Positions 44,508-55,340 are shown, counted from the stretch's first letter. The stretch is DNA of 64,000 bases from an uncultured Candidatus Poseidoniales archaeon (GCA_902560445.1 CACELO010000003.1:18586-82585), one strand, 5' to 3'. Notes: generated by a model from the letters alone, not told the origin. Made by a program: numbers and translations.

Positions 44508-45383
44508 GTGATAGACAACATACTCGTAGTCTACAAGAAAAACTTCGAGGAGATTCATGACCAAGCGTTGGAATCAATCCGAAATGAATTGGATATTATT
44601 GTCGCCGAATGTGGAATTAGTGTAGATTATTCCGCTAGAGAAAACGTTAGACGCACCGATTTCATTGAATGCGATTTGGTAGTTGTTTTAGGCGGTGATG
44701 GAACCCTAACTTCAATTGCACATTCTGTAGATTCCGACACTCCTGTGATGGGGGTAAATTCCCATCCAAGGTCTGAGGATGAAGAGGGTTCCTATGGATT
44801 CTACATGGGCAGTGACCCGACAAATTTCGCAGCTGATATTCGCTCAGTAATAGAAGGGACTGCAATAGTAAATCGGCTACCGAGATTGCAAGCAGAGATT
44901 GAAACCACAAGCGGAAATAAAATCCGTTGTGACCCTGCATTGAATGATTTGTTGGTCGCTAATACGCACCAATATCAACCTTCGAAATACAGAATTCAAC
45001 GTGGGCAGAATGTCGATTGCAAACAATATTCTTCAGGTTGTCTCTTCTCAACATTCCTTGGTCAAGGCGCTTGGTATCGTCATGTGGTCAATATAGAAGG
45101 GACTAATTTCCCCGTTTCAGAAATAAACAATCATTACCTATTCGTGGCTAGAGATTTACCTCGAGCAGAAAGAAGGGAAGATGGATCATACTGGGAGTGG
45201 ACACAACAGCCAACAGTTATGACAAGCGATATGCATCGTGGATACGTTGTCAGCGATGGTTGGGATGAAACCCATTTTACCCGTGGCTCTACAATCACTA
45301 TCGATATCCAAGGTCCTGATTTGCAACTACTGACTTTCAGAAGCACAATGCTAGACCGAGTCGCAAATTGGCTTGACAACTGA
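44508..45383 (+). CDS. nadK: NAD kinase
   Basis: About 291 residues from GTG 44508 (TTG 44505 is one codon earlier; GGGGGT at 44496-44501 fits either). It shows the diphosphate motif VVVLGGDGTLTSIAH, the substrate-binding NDLLVANTHQYQPSKYRI and a Ser/Gly-rich SSGCLFSTFLGQGAWYRHV in place of the usual GST-AY segment. It phosphorylates NAD to NADP. Some sequence is unusual for the family in the C-terminal half, so a related polyphosphate/ATP-NAD kinase variant is possible. Confidence 0.87.
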   Translation: MIDNILVVYKKNFEEIHDQALESIRNELDIIVAECGISVDYSARENVRRTDFIECDLVVVLGGDGTLTSIAHSVDSDTPVMGVNSHPRSEDEEGSYGFYMGSDPTNFAADIRSVIEGTAIVNRLPRLQAEIETTSGNKIRCDPALNDLLVANTHQYQPSKYRIQRGQNVDCKQYSSGCLFSTFLGQGAWYRHVVNIEGTNFPVSEINNHYLFVARDLPRAERREDGSYWEWTQQPTVMTSDMHRGYVVSDGWDETHFTRGSTITIDIQGPDLQLLTFRSTMLDRVANWLDN

Positions 45384-45384
45384 T

Positions 45385-46137
45385 TCACAAGATTTGCTTG
45401 AGGAATAACTTGGTTCGATCGTGTGTAGGGTTGTCGAAGAAATCGTGAGGATTATTCTCCTCGATAAGATGACCTTCATCGAATAGTATGCATCGGTCAG
45501 CAACTTCCTTGGCGAATCCCATTTCGTGTGTAACTACAATCATCGTTATATCTCTTTGAGCTAAGTCCTTCATAACATCCAGCACTTCCTTAATCATTTC
45601 AGGGTCAAGAGCGCTTGTTGGCTCGTCGAATAGCATAATCTTGGGATCCATTGCCAAGGCTCTAGCGATTGCAACACGCTGTTGTTGACCACCAGATAGA
45701 CCGCTTGGATACTTGTAGGCCTGTTCTGGAATTCCGACTCTTTCTAGTAATTCCATGGCTTTGTGTTCCGCCTCCCTCTTTGTCATACCCTTGACCTTCA
45801 TAGGGGCTAGTGTTATATTTTCCATAATAGTAAGGTGAGGGAAGAGGTTGAATTGTTGGAATACAAATCCAACTTCCGACCTTACGTACTTCAAATCGGC
45901 AACACTAGTATTCTCATCAATCGTTATTCCATCAACTTCAATCGTACCCCCACTGTGTGGTTGGAGCCTGTTCAGCGTCCTGATGAAGGTTGACTTACCC
46001 GATCCAGAAGGGCCTAGTATGACAATTATTTCTCCTTTTCTAACTGATATGTCTATTCCCTTTAGGGCCCAGAAATCTCCGAAATTAACCTTTACACCAT
46101 ATGTCTTAATTATTTCTTTTTCATTGTTATCAGTCAT
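45385..46137 (-). CDS. aapP: Amino-acid ABC transporter ATP-binding protein
   Basis: 250 residues with Walker [11 protein letters not shown]-loop [11 protein letters not shown], signature [20 protein letters not shown], Walker [15 protein letters not shown] and the switch His in VVTHEMG. It is a polar-amino-acid uptake ATPase (GlnQ/HisP/AapP type). It energises the two permeases encoded upstream and overlaps the second by 4 nt. The closest operon architecture is the bacterial AapJQMP general amino-acid transporter. Confidence 0.95.
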   Translation of the reverse strand: MTDNNEKEIIKTYGVKVNFGDFWALKGIDISVRKGEIIVILGPSGSGKSTFIRTLNRLQPHSGGTIEVDGITIDENTSVADLKYVRSEVGFVFQQFNLFPHLTIMENITLAPMKVKGMTKREAEHKAMELLERVGIPEQAYKYPSGLSGGQQQRVAIARALAMDPKIMLFDEPTSALDPEMIKEVLDVMKDLAQRDITMIVVTHEMGFAKEVADRCILFDEGHLIEENNPHDFFDNPTHDRTKLFLKQIL

Positions 46138-47672
46138 GTTCTTTCCCCACCTGTTTCTGAGCCAAGGCCCAACTTTCTCTCGACTCCCATAGAGATTCGA
46201 GATAGATAGAATGCGATTATCCAGAAGACGAATGCGGCCATATAAAGTGGCTCTAGGATATCCAAGGCAAATTGAAGGTCCGAGGTATTCAGGTCCTTGG
46301 CGATCTTGAAGAAGTCAAATATACCAATTATGAAAATCAGAGTCGTGTCCTTCCATAGCCCAATTAGTAGGCTGACAAGTGAGGGGAGGGTAGTACGAAC
46401 TGAGTTCGGTAGAATCACGGTTAGTTTGATCTGATTAGGATTCAATCCCAGCGCAGTGGCTGCCTCTATTTGGCCCCCGCTTATTGATTGGATTCCGCCC
46501 CTAAGTATCTCTGCAGTGTAAACCCCTCCGAAGAAGGCGAACATCAGTAGAGTTCTCATTATCGAGTCCGCGTCGGAGAAAGGCACTATCACGTCCTCCA
46601 AAAGATATTTTGCAAAATATAGCCATGCAATCATGGGTCCGGCGCGAACGGTCTCAATCAAAGCGGTGGATGGCCACTTGAAAATCGGTAGTTCACTTTG
46701 CCTACCGAATGCGAGTATGACACCAATTCCGAGACCGAGGACTCCCCCTGCTGTTGCAAGGATGAGATTGACGAAAAGACCACCCCATAGTGCGGGCTCA
46801 AGTCCACTCTCCATCCAACCTCTCTCGACGACGAAATCGGGAGGATTCATCACAAATATAGAGAAGAAGAATGTGAATACCCCAAGCAATGCTAGGTATC
46901 GTTTGAATCTATTAATCCGGTACTCCTCTCTGGAAGAGCAGTATCTTCTGGTCATTAAGAAGGATGCAAAGCCTAGTGCACTTACAAGAACAAATCTAGT
47001 GATTGGACCTTCTGGGTCGTAACTCCTGTATGAGGGGTATGCCGTAAACAATACAGCGATAATAGACAGTAAGAAAAATCCGCCGACGAAGTTGCGGGTC
47101 TTGATTTCTGATGTCCCGTAGGCTGAGCTGATCACGGCCGTTAGCAGGGCCAGGGTAGACCATAGCCTCCACATCTGGTTCTCTTTGCTGTCGCTGATCA
47201 TTCTGTAGTTCATCTCATGCCCGGCGAACAGCTGGACCCTGGCGGACCAGACTATGCCCCAGTTGGCCTCTACGAGTACGAATCCTAGGAGCCAGTCGCA
47301 CAGGAAGAAGATCGAGCTCGCTGCTATCAGCCCCAGAATGGCCGATGACCTCGATTTGATGATGGTCCCCTTGATTGTGGAGAGTAGGAATGTCCAGACT
47401 AGCAGGAACGAGGTAGTACCGAAAGCAAGTAGGAACAGCATATGCTTGAGCTCTAGTTCGTCGGTAATCGATTCGTGCTTGTTCATGACCATCCAGAAAG
47501 ACGAGATAATCGATATTGCTAATGCTGCGCCTGAGGTGGCTAGGTTGTTCACCCCCCTGGCCCACTTCGCGGGCTTCCCTGAGACAGACTCTTCAAGGCT
47601 GTTCAATATCGACATTGCCCTCCCCCCATCGAACCGGCCATTGCTTCGCCCCTCTGGATTACCGACAGTCAT
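46134..47672 (-). CDS. aapM: Amino-acid ABC transporter permease, AapM-like
   Basis: 512 residues, long for the family (AapM is usually near 380). The C-terminal 200 residues are the HisM-type permease domain with the EAA loop [29 protein letters not shown]. The N-terminal half has about six or seven extra membrane segments of no clear family. The 5' portion near 47100-47670 is visibly G+C-rich compared with the 3' half. It overlaps aapQ by 4 nt. It forms the membrane pore with AapQ. Confidence 0.9.
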   Translation of the reverse strand: MTVGNPEGRSNGRFDGGRAMSILNSLEESVSGKPAKWARGVNNLATSGAALAISIISSFWMVMNKHESITDELELKHMLFLLAFGTTSFLLVWTFLLSTIKGTIIKSRSSAILGLIAASSIFFLCDWLLGFVLVEANWGIVWSARVQLFAGHEMNYRMISDSKENQMWRLWSTLALLTAVISSAYGTSEIKTRNFVGGFFLLSIIAVLFTAYPSYRSYDPEGPITRFVLVSALGFASFLMTRRYCSSREEYRINRFKRYLALLGVFTFFFSIFVMNPPDFVVERGWMESGLEPALWGGLFVNLILATAGGVLGLGIGVILAFGRQSELPIFKWPSTALIETVRAGPMIAWLYFAKYLLEDVIVPFSDADSIMRTLLMFAFFGGVYTAEILRGGIQSISGGQIEAATALGLNPNQIKLTVILPNSVRTTLPSLVSLLIGLWKDTTLIFIIGIFDFFKIAKDLNTSDLQFALDILEPLYMAAFVFWIIAFYLSRISMGVERKLGLGSETGGERT

Positions 47673-49531
47673 ATTCTCACCCTCGTTACCCTTGCGTTGT
47701 ACGCGTTCATCACTACCGAAATGAGCAGGCTACCAGCCTGGTAGGTAATCAGCAGGAGCATGAATAGAGGGACTAGCTTTCCCACGTTGTTCATCATGAT
47801 CAGGATGACCAGGAAGATGTCGCTAAACCCTACTATGATAGCCAGGCTTGAGTTCTTCCAGATGTTCATGTACTGGCTGTTAAGAAGTGGCACCATGCTC
47901 CTCAGTGCTTGGGGCAGGATAACCAACCTCAGCCTCTGGAAAGGGTTCAGTCCGAGAGATATTGCGGCCTCGACCTGACCCCGGGGCAATGACTGGATGC
48001 TCCCCCTTACTATCTCGGCGACTATCGATGCCGTGAATAGCGTGAGTGCGGTTACGATATAGATGAACGGGCTCGTTATCTTGAACCCAGTGCCCGGCAC
48101 GATGTACCAGGAGGCAGTGGATTCCATGTCCGGTTGAACGAGCTCTGGAATGCTGAAGTCGCCGGAAAGGAAGACTGCCAGCGATATGATGGACGCGAGT
48201 GCCCATATTGCCATCCTCCTGATTAGTCCCTCATCCGAGTCATCTACCCCATCCCTGTCTAGGTAGCCTGTGAGGATTCGTGTCCCGATCAAGATGGATA
48301 TCGCGATTACTAGGTTGGCAGTGGCTGGTTGAGGTATCCAGTGGCCTTGCTTGCTGAGGTAGAACATGTCGAAGAGGAAGACCTCAGCCCCAAAGTCGGG
48401 TGCCCATTCCCTGATCTGGATGGAGACAAAGAAGAGTAGAATCGCTAGTGGGATGTTCCGGAAGAACTCCACGTATGCGGTGGCGAGACCGGCTGCGAGC
48501 CTGTTATTGGAGAGCCTGGAGACGCCGATGAAGATGCCAAGGATAGTGCAGAGGACTATGCTGAGCAGAGTTGCTCTCGCTGAGTTTATCACGCCCGCTC
48601 TGAAGAAGGTCCACCGGGAGTCGTTGGATGCGTCAATCTGCCATGGCCAGTTTGTCACAGGGAACCCGCCGACATCATCCATGAATTCATAGGATAACCT
48701 CCAGTCCTCATTAGTCTTGATTAGGAACATAACTCTAAGAATTAAGAAAAGAATGAAAGGGATTGCGAAAAGAAAGACTGTCGATGAGAACTTTTGGTCC
48801 TGTATAGAAGGATTATGTCTCTCTAGAGAAATATCCCATGCGGAGTATATGAACACCGCTAGGAGAAGGAATGATAGGAATGTCACGACGTTCTCAAAAA
48901 TGCTGGTAAAGTATATTGAAAAGGCAGGAAGGAGGACAGGGACAAGAAGGACGATAAAATAGAACGAAATTGCAAGGAGAGTTAGTGAAGACTCTATTGG
49001 TGCTTCAAACCAGATTTTCTTCGTATTCTTTGGATTCCTAAGGGTCCCTATCAAGGAGTCTAACATCCCATTGACTGCGTCAAAGAGGATTATTATCCCT
49101 GCAATCAGAAGCCCACCCATAATCATCCATACCTGGGATTTAGCCCTGAATTCGAAAGTGTTGGAAAGTCCGAAAATGAGTAAAAATCCGAGAACTATAA
49201 TGAGGGTCTTCGAGTAGCCCCTAAAGTTCCTTGGATTTGAGAAAAGGGTCTTGTACTCGTTGCATACCAAAGTGAACAATAGTAGGAAAATTGGCCCGAT
49301 GACCCTCAAAGAATTCGATAGCGGGTAATAGGATTCATTCAGCTGCAAATCGTTTACAACGACGCTGACTGCCATCTCATCGATAATTTCCTTGGAGAGC
49401 GAGAAGAACTTAGTTAGATACTGCCAAAGAAGAAGGGAAACAACTAGGTAGGCAGCGATAATAGGTGCGTCTTTCCTACTGAGTCTGAGTTTCGATACCA
49501 ATCCTTGCGATTCTGAATTTTGGGTTACCAC
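47669..49531 (-). CDS. aapQ: Amino-acid ABC transporter permease, AapQ-like
   Basis: 620 residues, compared with about 400 in bacterial AapQ. The last half is the HisM-type permease with the EAA loop AAISLGLNPFQRLRLVILPQALRSMVPLL and the FFRNIPLAILLFF signature. The first 250 residues contain about five additional membrane segments. Base composition changes inside the gene: roughly 47670-48710 is G+C-rich and 48710-49530 A+T-richer. It lies 89 nt after aapJ, with a strong hairpin between. It pairs with AapM for broad amino-acid uptake. Confidence 0.9.
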   Translation of the reverse strand: MVTQNSESQGLVSKLRLSRKDAPIIAAYLVVSLLLWQYLTKFFSLSKEIIDEMAVSVVVNDLQLNESYYPLSNSLRVIGPIFLLLFTLVCNEYKTLFSNPRNFRGYSKTLIIVLGFLLIFGLSNTFEFRAKSQVWMIMGGLLIAGIIILFDAVNGMLDSLIGTLRNPKNTKKIWFEAPIESSLTLLAISFYFIVLLVPVLLPAFSIYFTSIFENVVTFLSFLLLAVFIYSAWDISLERHNPSIQDQKFSSTVFLFAIPFILFLILRVMFLIKTNEDWRLSYEFMDDVGGFPVTNWPWQIDASNDSRWTFFRAGVINSARATLLSIVLCTILGIFIGVSRLSNNRLAAGLATAYVEFFRNIPLAILLFFVSIQIREWAPDFGAEVFLFDMFYLSKQGHWIPQPATANLVIAISILIGTRILTGYLDRDGVDDSDEGLIRRMAIWALASIISLAVFLSGDFSIPELVQPDMESTASWYIVPGTGFKITSPFIYIVTALTLFTASIVAEIVRGSIQSLPRGQVEAAISLGLNPFQRLRLVILPQALRSMVPLLNSQYMNIWKNSSLAIIVGFSDIFLVILIMMNNVGKLVPLFMLLLITYQAGSLLISVVMNAYNARVTRVRI

Positions 49532-49563
49532 TGGAACTCCTCCTCATATGATGTAAATATGTG

Positions 49564-49590
49564 GCCCGGGGGGTGCATGCCCCCCCGGGC
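49564..49590 (-). other. Strong intercistronic hairpin between aapJ and aapQ
   Basis: GCCCGGGGGG (49564-49573) and CCCCCCGGGC (49581-49590) form a perfect 10-bp all-G/C stem with a 7-nt loop. It lies 30 nt past the aapJ stop and 32 nt before the aapQ start on the minus strand. No T-run follows. It probably stabilises aapJ mRNA or partly attenuates transcription, raising binding protein over permease. Confidence 0.65.
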
Positions 49591-49620
49591 TTTACGTACG
49601 CGATTAGACTAAGAGTTCAA

Positions 49621-50829
49621 TCAGCGCCAGGCTGGTGCGTACATGAGGCCGCCTTCTGAGACGAGGGCGTTCTCGGTGTTTGCTCTTGGCAGGACGCATC
49701 CAGTCATTGCATCGGATCCACTGACACCGTCATAGGTTCCGTCACAGAAGGAACGGTCGTATGCCTCACCGTAGTTACCCACGGCGGTCAGGACATCGGT
49801 CATGAAGTCGGCATCCAGAGGGTTCGCCTCTGTTCCTAGCCAGCTGCTACCGGTTAGGAAGCGAGTGGTTGCCGAGTCAGTAGGTGCACTATCGAGGTTA
49901 GTGGAGGTTAGCCCCATCTCCTCAGCAGTGACCATTCCAAACCAGACCCATTGTACGACTTCCTTCCACTCAGTGTCGTAGTCTCTTACAGCTGCGGTCA
50001 GAGGCTCCTTCGAGAGATACTCTGCACCGATCCATAGGTCTGCGCACTGAGTTGAGTCATCTGCGTGCGCGATTGCGCAAGCGGTTGGGTCACCAGATCC
50101 GTCTAGCTGCCACTTGTAGGCTGCCATGGCAGAGTTATCGCCGGTGTAAGCGTCACACTCTTCGCCAACGAAGGCGGCCCTTGCGGCTGTGGCGTCATCA
50201 GCGACGAACGTTGATGGGGCTGCTCCCCAGCTTGCGTCCCAGTCCGAGATGAAGTCCTGGATATTACCCTCTGTGGTTGTACCGGTAGCGACGCAGATTA
50301 CAGTCCCTGCTAGGTCGTAAACGGATGGGGTTCCATCGTTGGCAAGCTTGTTACCGTTGACAAGTATTGCCTGTCCGTCGAAGAAGTTTATTCCTGCGAA
50401 ATCGGCATTCAGGTCTGCATCCCTGCTGGTGGTCCACGTTGTGGTCCTAATCAGCACGTCTATCTCGCTGTCTCGTAGGAGGTTGAACCTCTCCGAGCCG
50501 CTTGAGTAAACGTATGTGATGTCAGTTTCGGGGTTCAGGCCGATAGCGGCTGCAATTGCCTTGCAGTACTCGACATCTAGACCGGTGTACTCCGAGTCTG
50601 TGTTCAAGTATCCCATTCCCCACTGCTCTGACTTCACTCCGCAGTTCATTGAACCGCGCTCGTGAATCACGTCTAGGGTGCTTACGGTTGTAGCTTCGGC
50701 GATTCCCTCTGCCTTTCCATCAGCTCTCGCTTGATCGACATCATCTTGGGTGATGTCAGATCCAGCACAGCCTGCTAGGGCTGCAGTCATCATTAACAGC
50801 ATCATTGTTGTTGCGAGCATTGCGCGCAT
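49621..50829 (-). CDS. aapJ: Amino-acid-binding lipoprotein, AapJ-like
   Basis: 402 residues. The signal and lipobox (MRAMLATTMMLLMMTAALAGC) put the lipidated Cys at residue 21. A periplasmic-binding-protein type II domain follows with the AapJ signatures LDVIHERGSMNCGVKS, YTGLDVEYCKAIAAAIG, RFNLLRDSEIDVLIRTTTWTTSRD and FAGINFFDGQAILV. Aap transporters take up many L-amino acids. An archaeal cell would hold it on the outside by a lipid anchor. The gene is G+C-rich relative to its neighbours and heads the operon. Confidence 0.94.
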   Translation of the reverse strand: MRAMLATTMMLLMMTAALAGCAGSDITQDDVDQARADGKAEGIAEATTVSTLDVIHERGSMNCGVKSEQWGMGYLNTDSEYTGLDVEYCKAIAAAIGLNPETDITYVYSSGSERFNLLRDSEIDVLIRTTTWTTSRDADLNADFAGINFFDGQAILVNGNKLANDGTPSVYDLAGTVICVATGTTTEGNIQDFISDWDASWGAAPSTFVADDATAARAAFVGEECDAYTGDNSAMAAYKWQLDGSGDPTACAIAHADDSTQCADLWIGAEYLSKEPLTAAVRDYDTEWKEVVQWVWFGMVTAEEMGLTSTNLDSAPTDSATTRFLTGSSWLGTEANPLDADFMTDVLTAVGNYGEAYDRSFCDGTYDGVSGSDAMTGCVLPRANTENALVSEGGLMYAPAWR

Positions 50830-50855
50830 ATCTCACGTTAGAGGATGAATTCGCT

Positions 50856-50900
50856 ATATACCTTCGGTATATGAAGTCAAAAATATACGATTGCTGTATA
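50856..50900 (-). promoter_or_regulatory. aapJ promoter with nested palindromes
   Basis: ATATACC (50856-50862) and GGTATAT (50866-50872) form a perfect inverted repeat whose edge at 50856-50860 is a TATA-like box 27 nt before the aapJ ATG, consistent with leaderless transcription. A second inverted repeat TATAC-n7-GTATA lies at 50884-50900. Both occur in a very A/T-rich 216-base gap (50830-51045) that holds no gene. They could be operators for an amino-acid-responsive regulator. Confidence 0.45.
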
Positions 50901-51000
50901 GTATATAGAAAAAAAATACTTCATCAATTGTAACAAACTGATTAATATGTTTGTTAATTTTGTTAATATTTTGAAAAAATAGAAAAAAAAGTTGGAAGAA

Positions 51001-51020
51001 CGGGGCGCCGAAGCGCCCCG
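51001..51020 (-). terminator. Terminator of the 16S rRNA transcript
   Basis: CGGGGCGC (51001-51008) pairs with GCGCCCCG (51013-51020) around CGAA, 26 nt beyond the 16S 3' end. On the minus strand it is followed by TTCTTCCAAC and a long T-rich tract (complement of 50970-50993). This is a textbook hairpin-plus-T terminator or processing stem. It separates the rRNA unit from the Aap operon. Confidence 0.7.
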
Positions 51021-51045
51021 TCCCCCCGGGTTTTCCGAGTTTCTT

Positions 51046-52514
<1,469 letters not shown>

Positions 52515-52811
52515 TTCGCGTGAGCGGAATCACAATCCTAACGGAAGTATCGAGCGGATCACAAGTTTTGCTGATTCTTATTGAAAATTGACGCAGGATC
52601 ACCGATTCTATTTTTTGAATTTGAATCGAAATAATCTGCTTCTTGCACCCCCTATAACGGGGGTCAAGTTGAACGTGGTTCACCTCTCAACCACGAACTA
52701 AGTTCGCGGCAGCATTTCCTCGGCGTACGTCTGACTTGATGGAGAACATCACCGGACTCTAGAGTCCTCAGTCTCCAACGCCAGTCTGACGCAGCAGGTC
52801 GCCGACCGACC
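52515..52811 (-). other. Structured 16S rRNA leader
   Basis: The space between the promoter and 16S holds no convincing gene but several hairpins: CTTG(bulge)ACCCCC with GGGGGTCAAG at 52642-52668, GTGGTT/AACCAC at 52675-52694, CGAAC/GTTCG at 52694-52706, and a perfect 14-nt palindrome GGACTCTAGAGTCC at 52754-52767 flanked by GGAGA/TCTCC. These probably serve pre-rRNA folding or processing. 52825-52946, between promoter and secY stop, shows nothing else clear. Confidence 0.5.
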
Positions 52812-52824
52812 TTATGTATATGAA
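52812..52824 (-). promoter_or_regulatory. Candidate TATA box of the 16S rRNA gene
   Basis: The minus strand reads TTCATATACATAA here, a good archaeal TATA match placed about 300 nt upstream of the mature 16S 5' end. An initiation site near 52790 would give the structured leader described. No clear BRE can be called with confidence. Confidence 0.5.
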
Positions 52825-52946
52825 TATGACGAGAAGCCTGAGATTGATTATCGATGTGCTGCGAGGCTGTTCCTTGGTATTGAGATATAAACGCCGCGCT
52901 TCAATTTTCTAGACATTTGAAGTGATTGATTCAGAGTGGAAAGAAA

Positions 52947-54869
52947 TTATTCGGCGCCAAAGAATTCTCTTAACACAGGGTGCATTTCCATGGCTTGTTC
53001 CTTCTGAATTTGTTCATAAGTTCTGAGGATAATTCCGACCGCTAGGAGCAAACCAGTACCAGTAGCATTACCCACAGTTCCAAGTAAATCTGCACCCGCT
53101 GCTAGAAGACCTACGAAGGCACCGGAGAAGATAGTCACAGGTGGAATATATCTCTCTAGGATTCTCTCTAGAACAACTGGATTCTTTCGGAATCCTGGAA
53201 TTTGCATGCCTGTACGCTCTATTTGTTTTGCAACGTCCTTTGCACCCATGTTTGTTGTCTCAATCCAGAACTTTGCGAATATCGTAGATCCTACTGTCAT
53301 GAAAGTCACATAGACGATAACATGCACCATAATCTGCCAAAGTTCGTGGCCATAAGCATCCCCTGATTGATTCAATAACGGAATCAACCAATCACCTACA
53401 CCGTTAACCATAGAGGAGTACCAAGCAAATCCACCCGATGGCGTTGTAGCCCCTGGTTCATATGAACCAAACCAATGAGCCATACTCCAGGAGCCTTCCT
53501 TACCCAATATTGGTACCGTTGAAAGGACTGGATGTGACCAGAATAGCAAAGTGAACATATTGACGTTTGCTAAGAGAGCAGCCATCAAAATCACAGGAAT
53601 ATTGCTCGCATAGACAAGTCGAATTGGATACTGTCCTCTGTGACCTCTAACTTTACCATGTGTCAATGGTAATTCCAGTTTACTTGATTCTGCATAGGCA
53701 ACTACGAGGAACACGATAATTGAAGAAATCAATGCTGCAACAGGATTAGCATGGTTCAGTAATATGAGTTCAAAACCATTTTGTGAAACCAATTCGGCAT
53801 TCGTTGCTGTCCTAAGAGTGTAGAAAATCATAGGAAGCGTCCCTGATGGAGGATTTTGTAATGAGTAAGGGCTACCCTGTACCGTTGCTATAGGAGATAA
53901 TGTTCCAACGAAGGTTGACTGAGCAACTCCTGCAGCAATGAATAGAGAAATACCACTTCCTATACCCCACTTGCTGACTAATTCATCGAGCAAGAAAACA
54001 AGGTATGAGCCTATGAATAGTTGAGCCACAATTATTGCATTCGCCCAACCTAGGCCAAACTGAATGATGATATCCTCATGTGGGTCGAGGAACCCGTATA
54101 CTTGAGGTATCGATTCAATAGGGATCATTAATAGAACCAATATCTTCTGTACACCTTGGTAGAGTTGCTTGTCTGCAGAATCCTGAAGATCCAATTGAAT
54201 GATCTTTGCACCAGCGAAAAGCTGCATGATAATTGATGCGGTAACGATAGGACCTATTCCAAGGTGCATAATCGAACCCGATGCGCCAGCCATAATCGCA
54301 CGGAATGATGAGAAAACATCAAGTGTGGACTCAGAAAGACCCCAAATCATTACGTTTGTCATCATGAAGTAGATGATTAGGACAAGTGTTGTAGTCCACA
54401 ATTTTTGGTTGAATCTAACGTGGCCATCGGGTTTTGTTATAGATGGATATACATCGACTAGTCGTTGCAGTGCATACAGTCTACTAGATTCGGAACCAGA
54501 ATACATTAGACAAGCCAATGCAAGACCGGCTCCAAGACCAAGTATACCTACACCGACTAGTAAGAATCCAACAGTTGATGAATCTTCTAACCCCCATGCA
54601 AAAAAGAATGTAATGAATGCTAGCCAAATTACTGGCTTGAGCATCCGTCCGAGATAGGGAATCTCAGCTATATTTTCTGGAAGATCATTCGAAGTGCCCC
54701 AGATTACGAAACCAATGTATGGGAAGGATGTAGCAAACATCGTCATTGCCTTCATTTGGGCATCTGAGTCAGTGCCAAACAATGCGTCTTGTTGCCACCA
54801 TGCCAAGGCACCCCAGTAAACGACTGAAAGAGCCACAATCCCAAGTACTGAAGGACGGCGCTCAACCAT
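52947..54869 (-). CDS. secY: SecY translocase subunit with N-terminal membrane extension
   Basis: 640 residues versus about 450-490 for archaeal SecY. The normal protein begins near residue 132 (LYALQRLVDVYPSITKPDGHVRFNQKLWTTTLVLIIYFMM). The plug/TM2 region is GIGPIVTASIIMQL, with TM5-6 and the cytosolic ribosome-binding loops (ESSKLELPLTHGKVRGHRGQYPIRLVYASNIPVIL; AKQIERTGMQIPGFRKNP) intact. Ahead of it lie about 130 residues with some four hydrophobic segments (MVERRPSVLGIVALSVVYWG...). It forms the SecYE-beta channel. It is the last gene of the ribosomal operon; a start at the usual position has no good site. Confidence 0.95.
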   Translation of the reverse strand: MVERRPSVLGIVALSVVYWGALAWWQQDALFGTDSDAQMKAMTMFATSFPYIGFVIWGTSNDLPENIAEIPYLGRMLKPVIWLAFITFFFAWGLEDSSTVGFLLVGVGILGLGAGLALACLMYSGSESSRLYALQRLVDVYPSITKPDGHVRFNQKLWTTTLVLIIYFMMTNVMIWGLSESTLDVFSSFRAIMAGASGSIMHLGIGPIVTASIIMQLFAGAKIIQLDLQDSADKQLYQGVQKILVLLMIPIESIPQVYGFLDPHEDIIIQFGLGWANAIIVAQLFIGSYLVFLLDELVSKWGIGSGISLFIAAGVAQSTFVGTLSPIATVQGSPYSLQNPPSGTLPMIFYTLRTATNAELVSQNGFELILLNHANPVAALISSIIVFLVVAYAESSKLELPLTHGKVRGHRGQYPIRLVYASNIPVILMAALLANVNMFTLLFWSHPVLSTVPILGKEGSWSMAHWFGSYEPGATTPSGGFAWYSSMVNGVGDWLIPLLNQSGDAYGHELWQIMVHVIVYVTFMTVGSTIFAKFWIETTNMGAKDVAKQIERTGMQIPGFRKNPVVLERILERYIPPVTIFSGAFVGLLAAGADLLGTVGNATGTGLLLAVGIILRTYEQIQKEQAMEMHPVLREFFGAE

Positions 54870-54904
54870 TTTTTCACCTCTAATTCAATTGTGAGTAGTG
54901 TAAA

Positions 54905-55330
54905 TCACTCTTCTTCCCATTCTTCCCATTCATCATCTTCGTCGGTTAGATTCACTGAACCACCAGCTGCTTCTACCTTCTTGATAGCGCGAGCACTTGC
55001 AGATGCTACTGAGATGTTTAGGGCGCGATCTATACGACCACTGCCTAGGAGTTTGTCATAGCCGATTTCTGTTAGGTCAATTGAATCTCCTTCGGCCATC
55101 TGAGACACTTGCATTAGATTGATGCTAACATTGACATTTCTCAACTTAGGATGGCGGTTAAAACCGTGCATTCCCCAATGTCCAGGCATATACTTCAGAC
55201 GGGTCATTAAACGATGCTTATTGATTCCAGCATTACCACGTCCACCTCGTAGACCAGCACCTCGACCAGCCTTCTTACCGCGACCGTGGTAACGGGAGCG
55301 ACCTCGGAATTTGTTTGTTCTTGATACCAT
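54905..55330 (-). CDS. rpl15: Ribosomal protein uL15
   Basis: 141 residues, archaeal-type. The basic Gly/Arg-rich N-terminus (NKFRGRSRYHGRGKKAGRGAGLRGGRGNAG) and the LDDDI-like core (VNVSINLMQVSQMAEGDSIDLTEIGYDKLLGSGRI) are present. The last ten residues are almost all acidic (DEDDEWEEWEEE), an odd tail for a ribosomal protein. It precedes secY by 35 nt in the operon. Confidence 0.97.
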   Translation of the reverse strand: MVSRTNKFRGRSRYHGRGKKAGRGAGLRGGRGNAGINKHRLMTRLKYMPGHWGMHGFNRHPKLRNVNVSINLMQVSQMAEGDSIDLTEIGYDKLLGSGRIDRALNISVASASARAIKKVEAAGGSVNLTDEDDEWEEWEEE

Positions 55331-55340
55331 TTAATTCACC

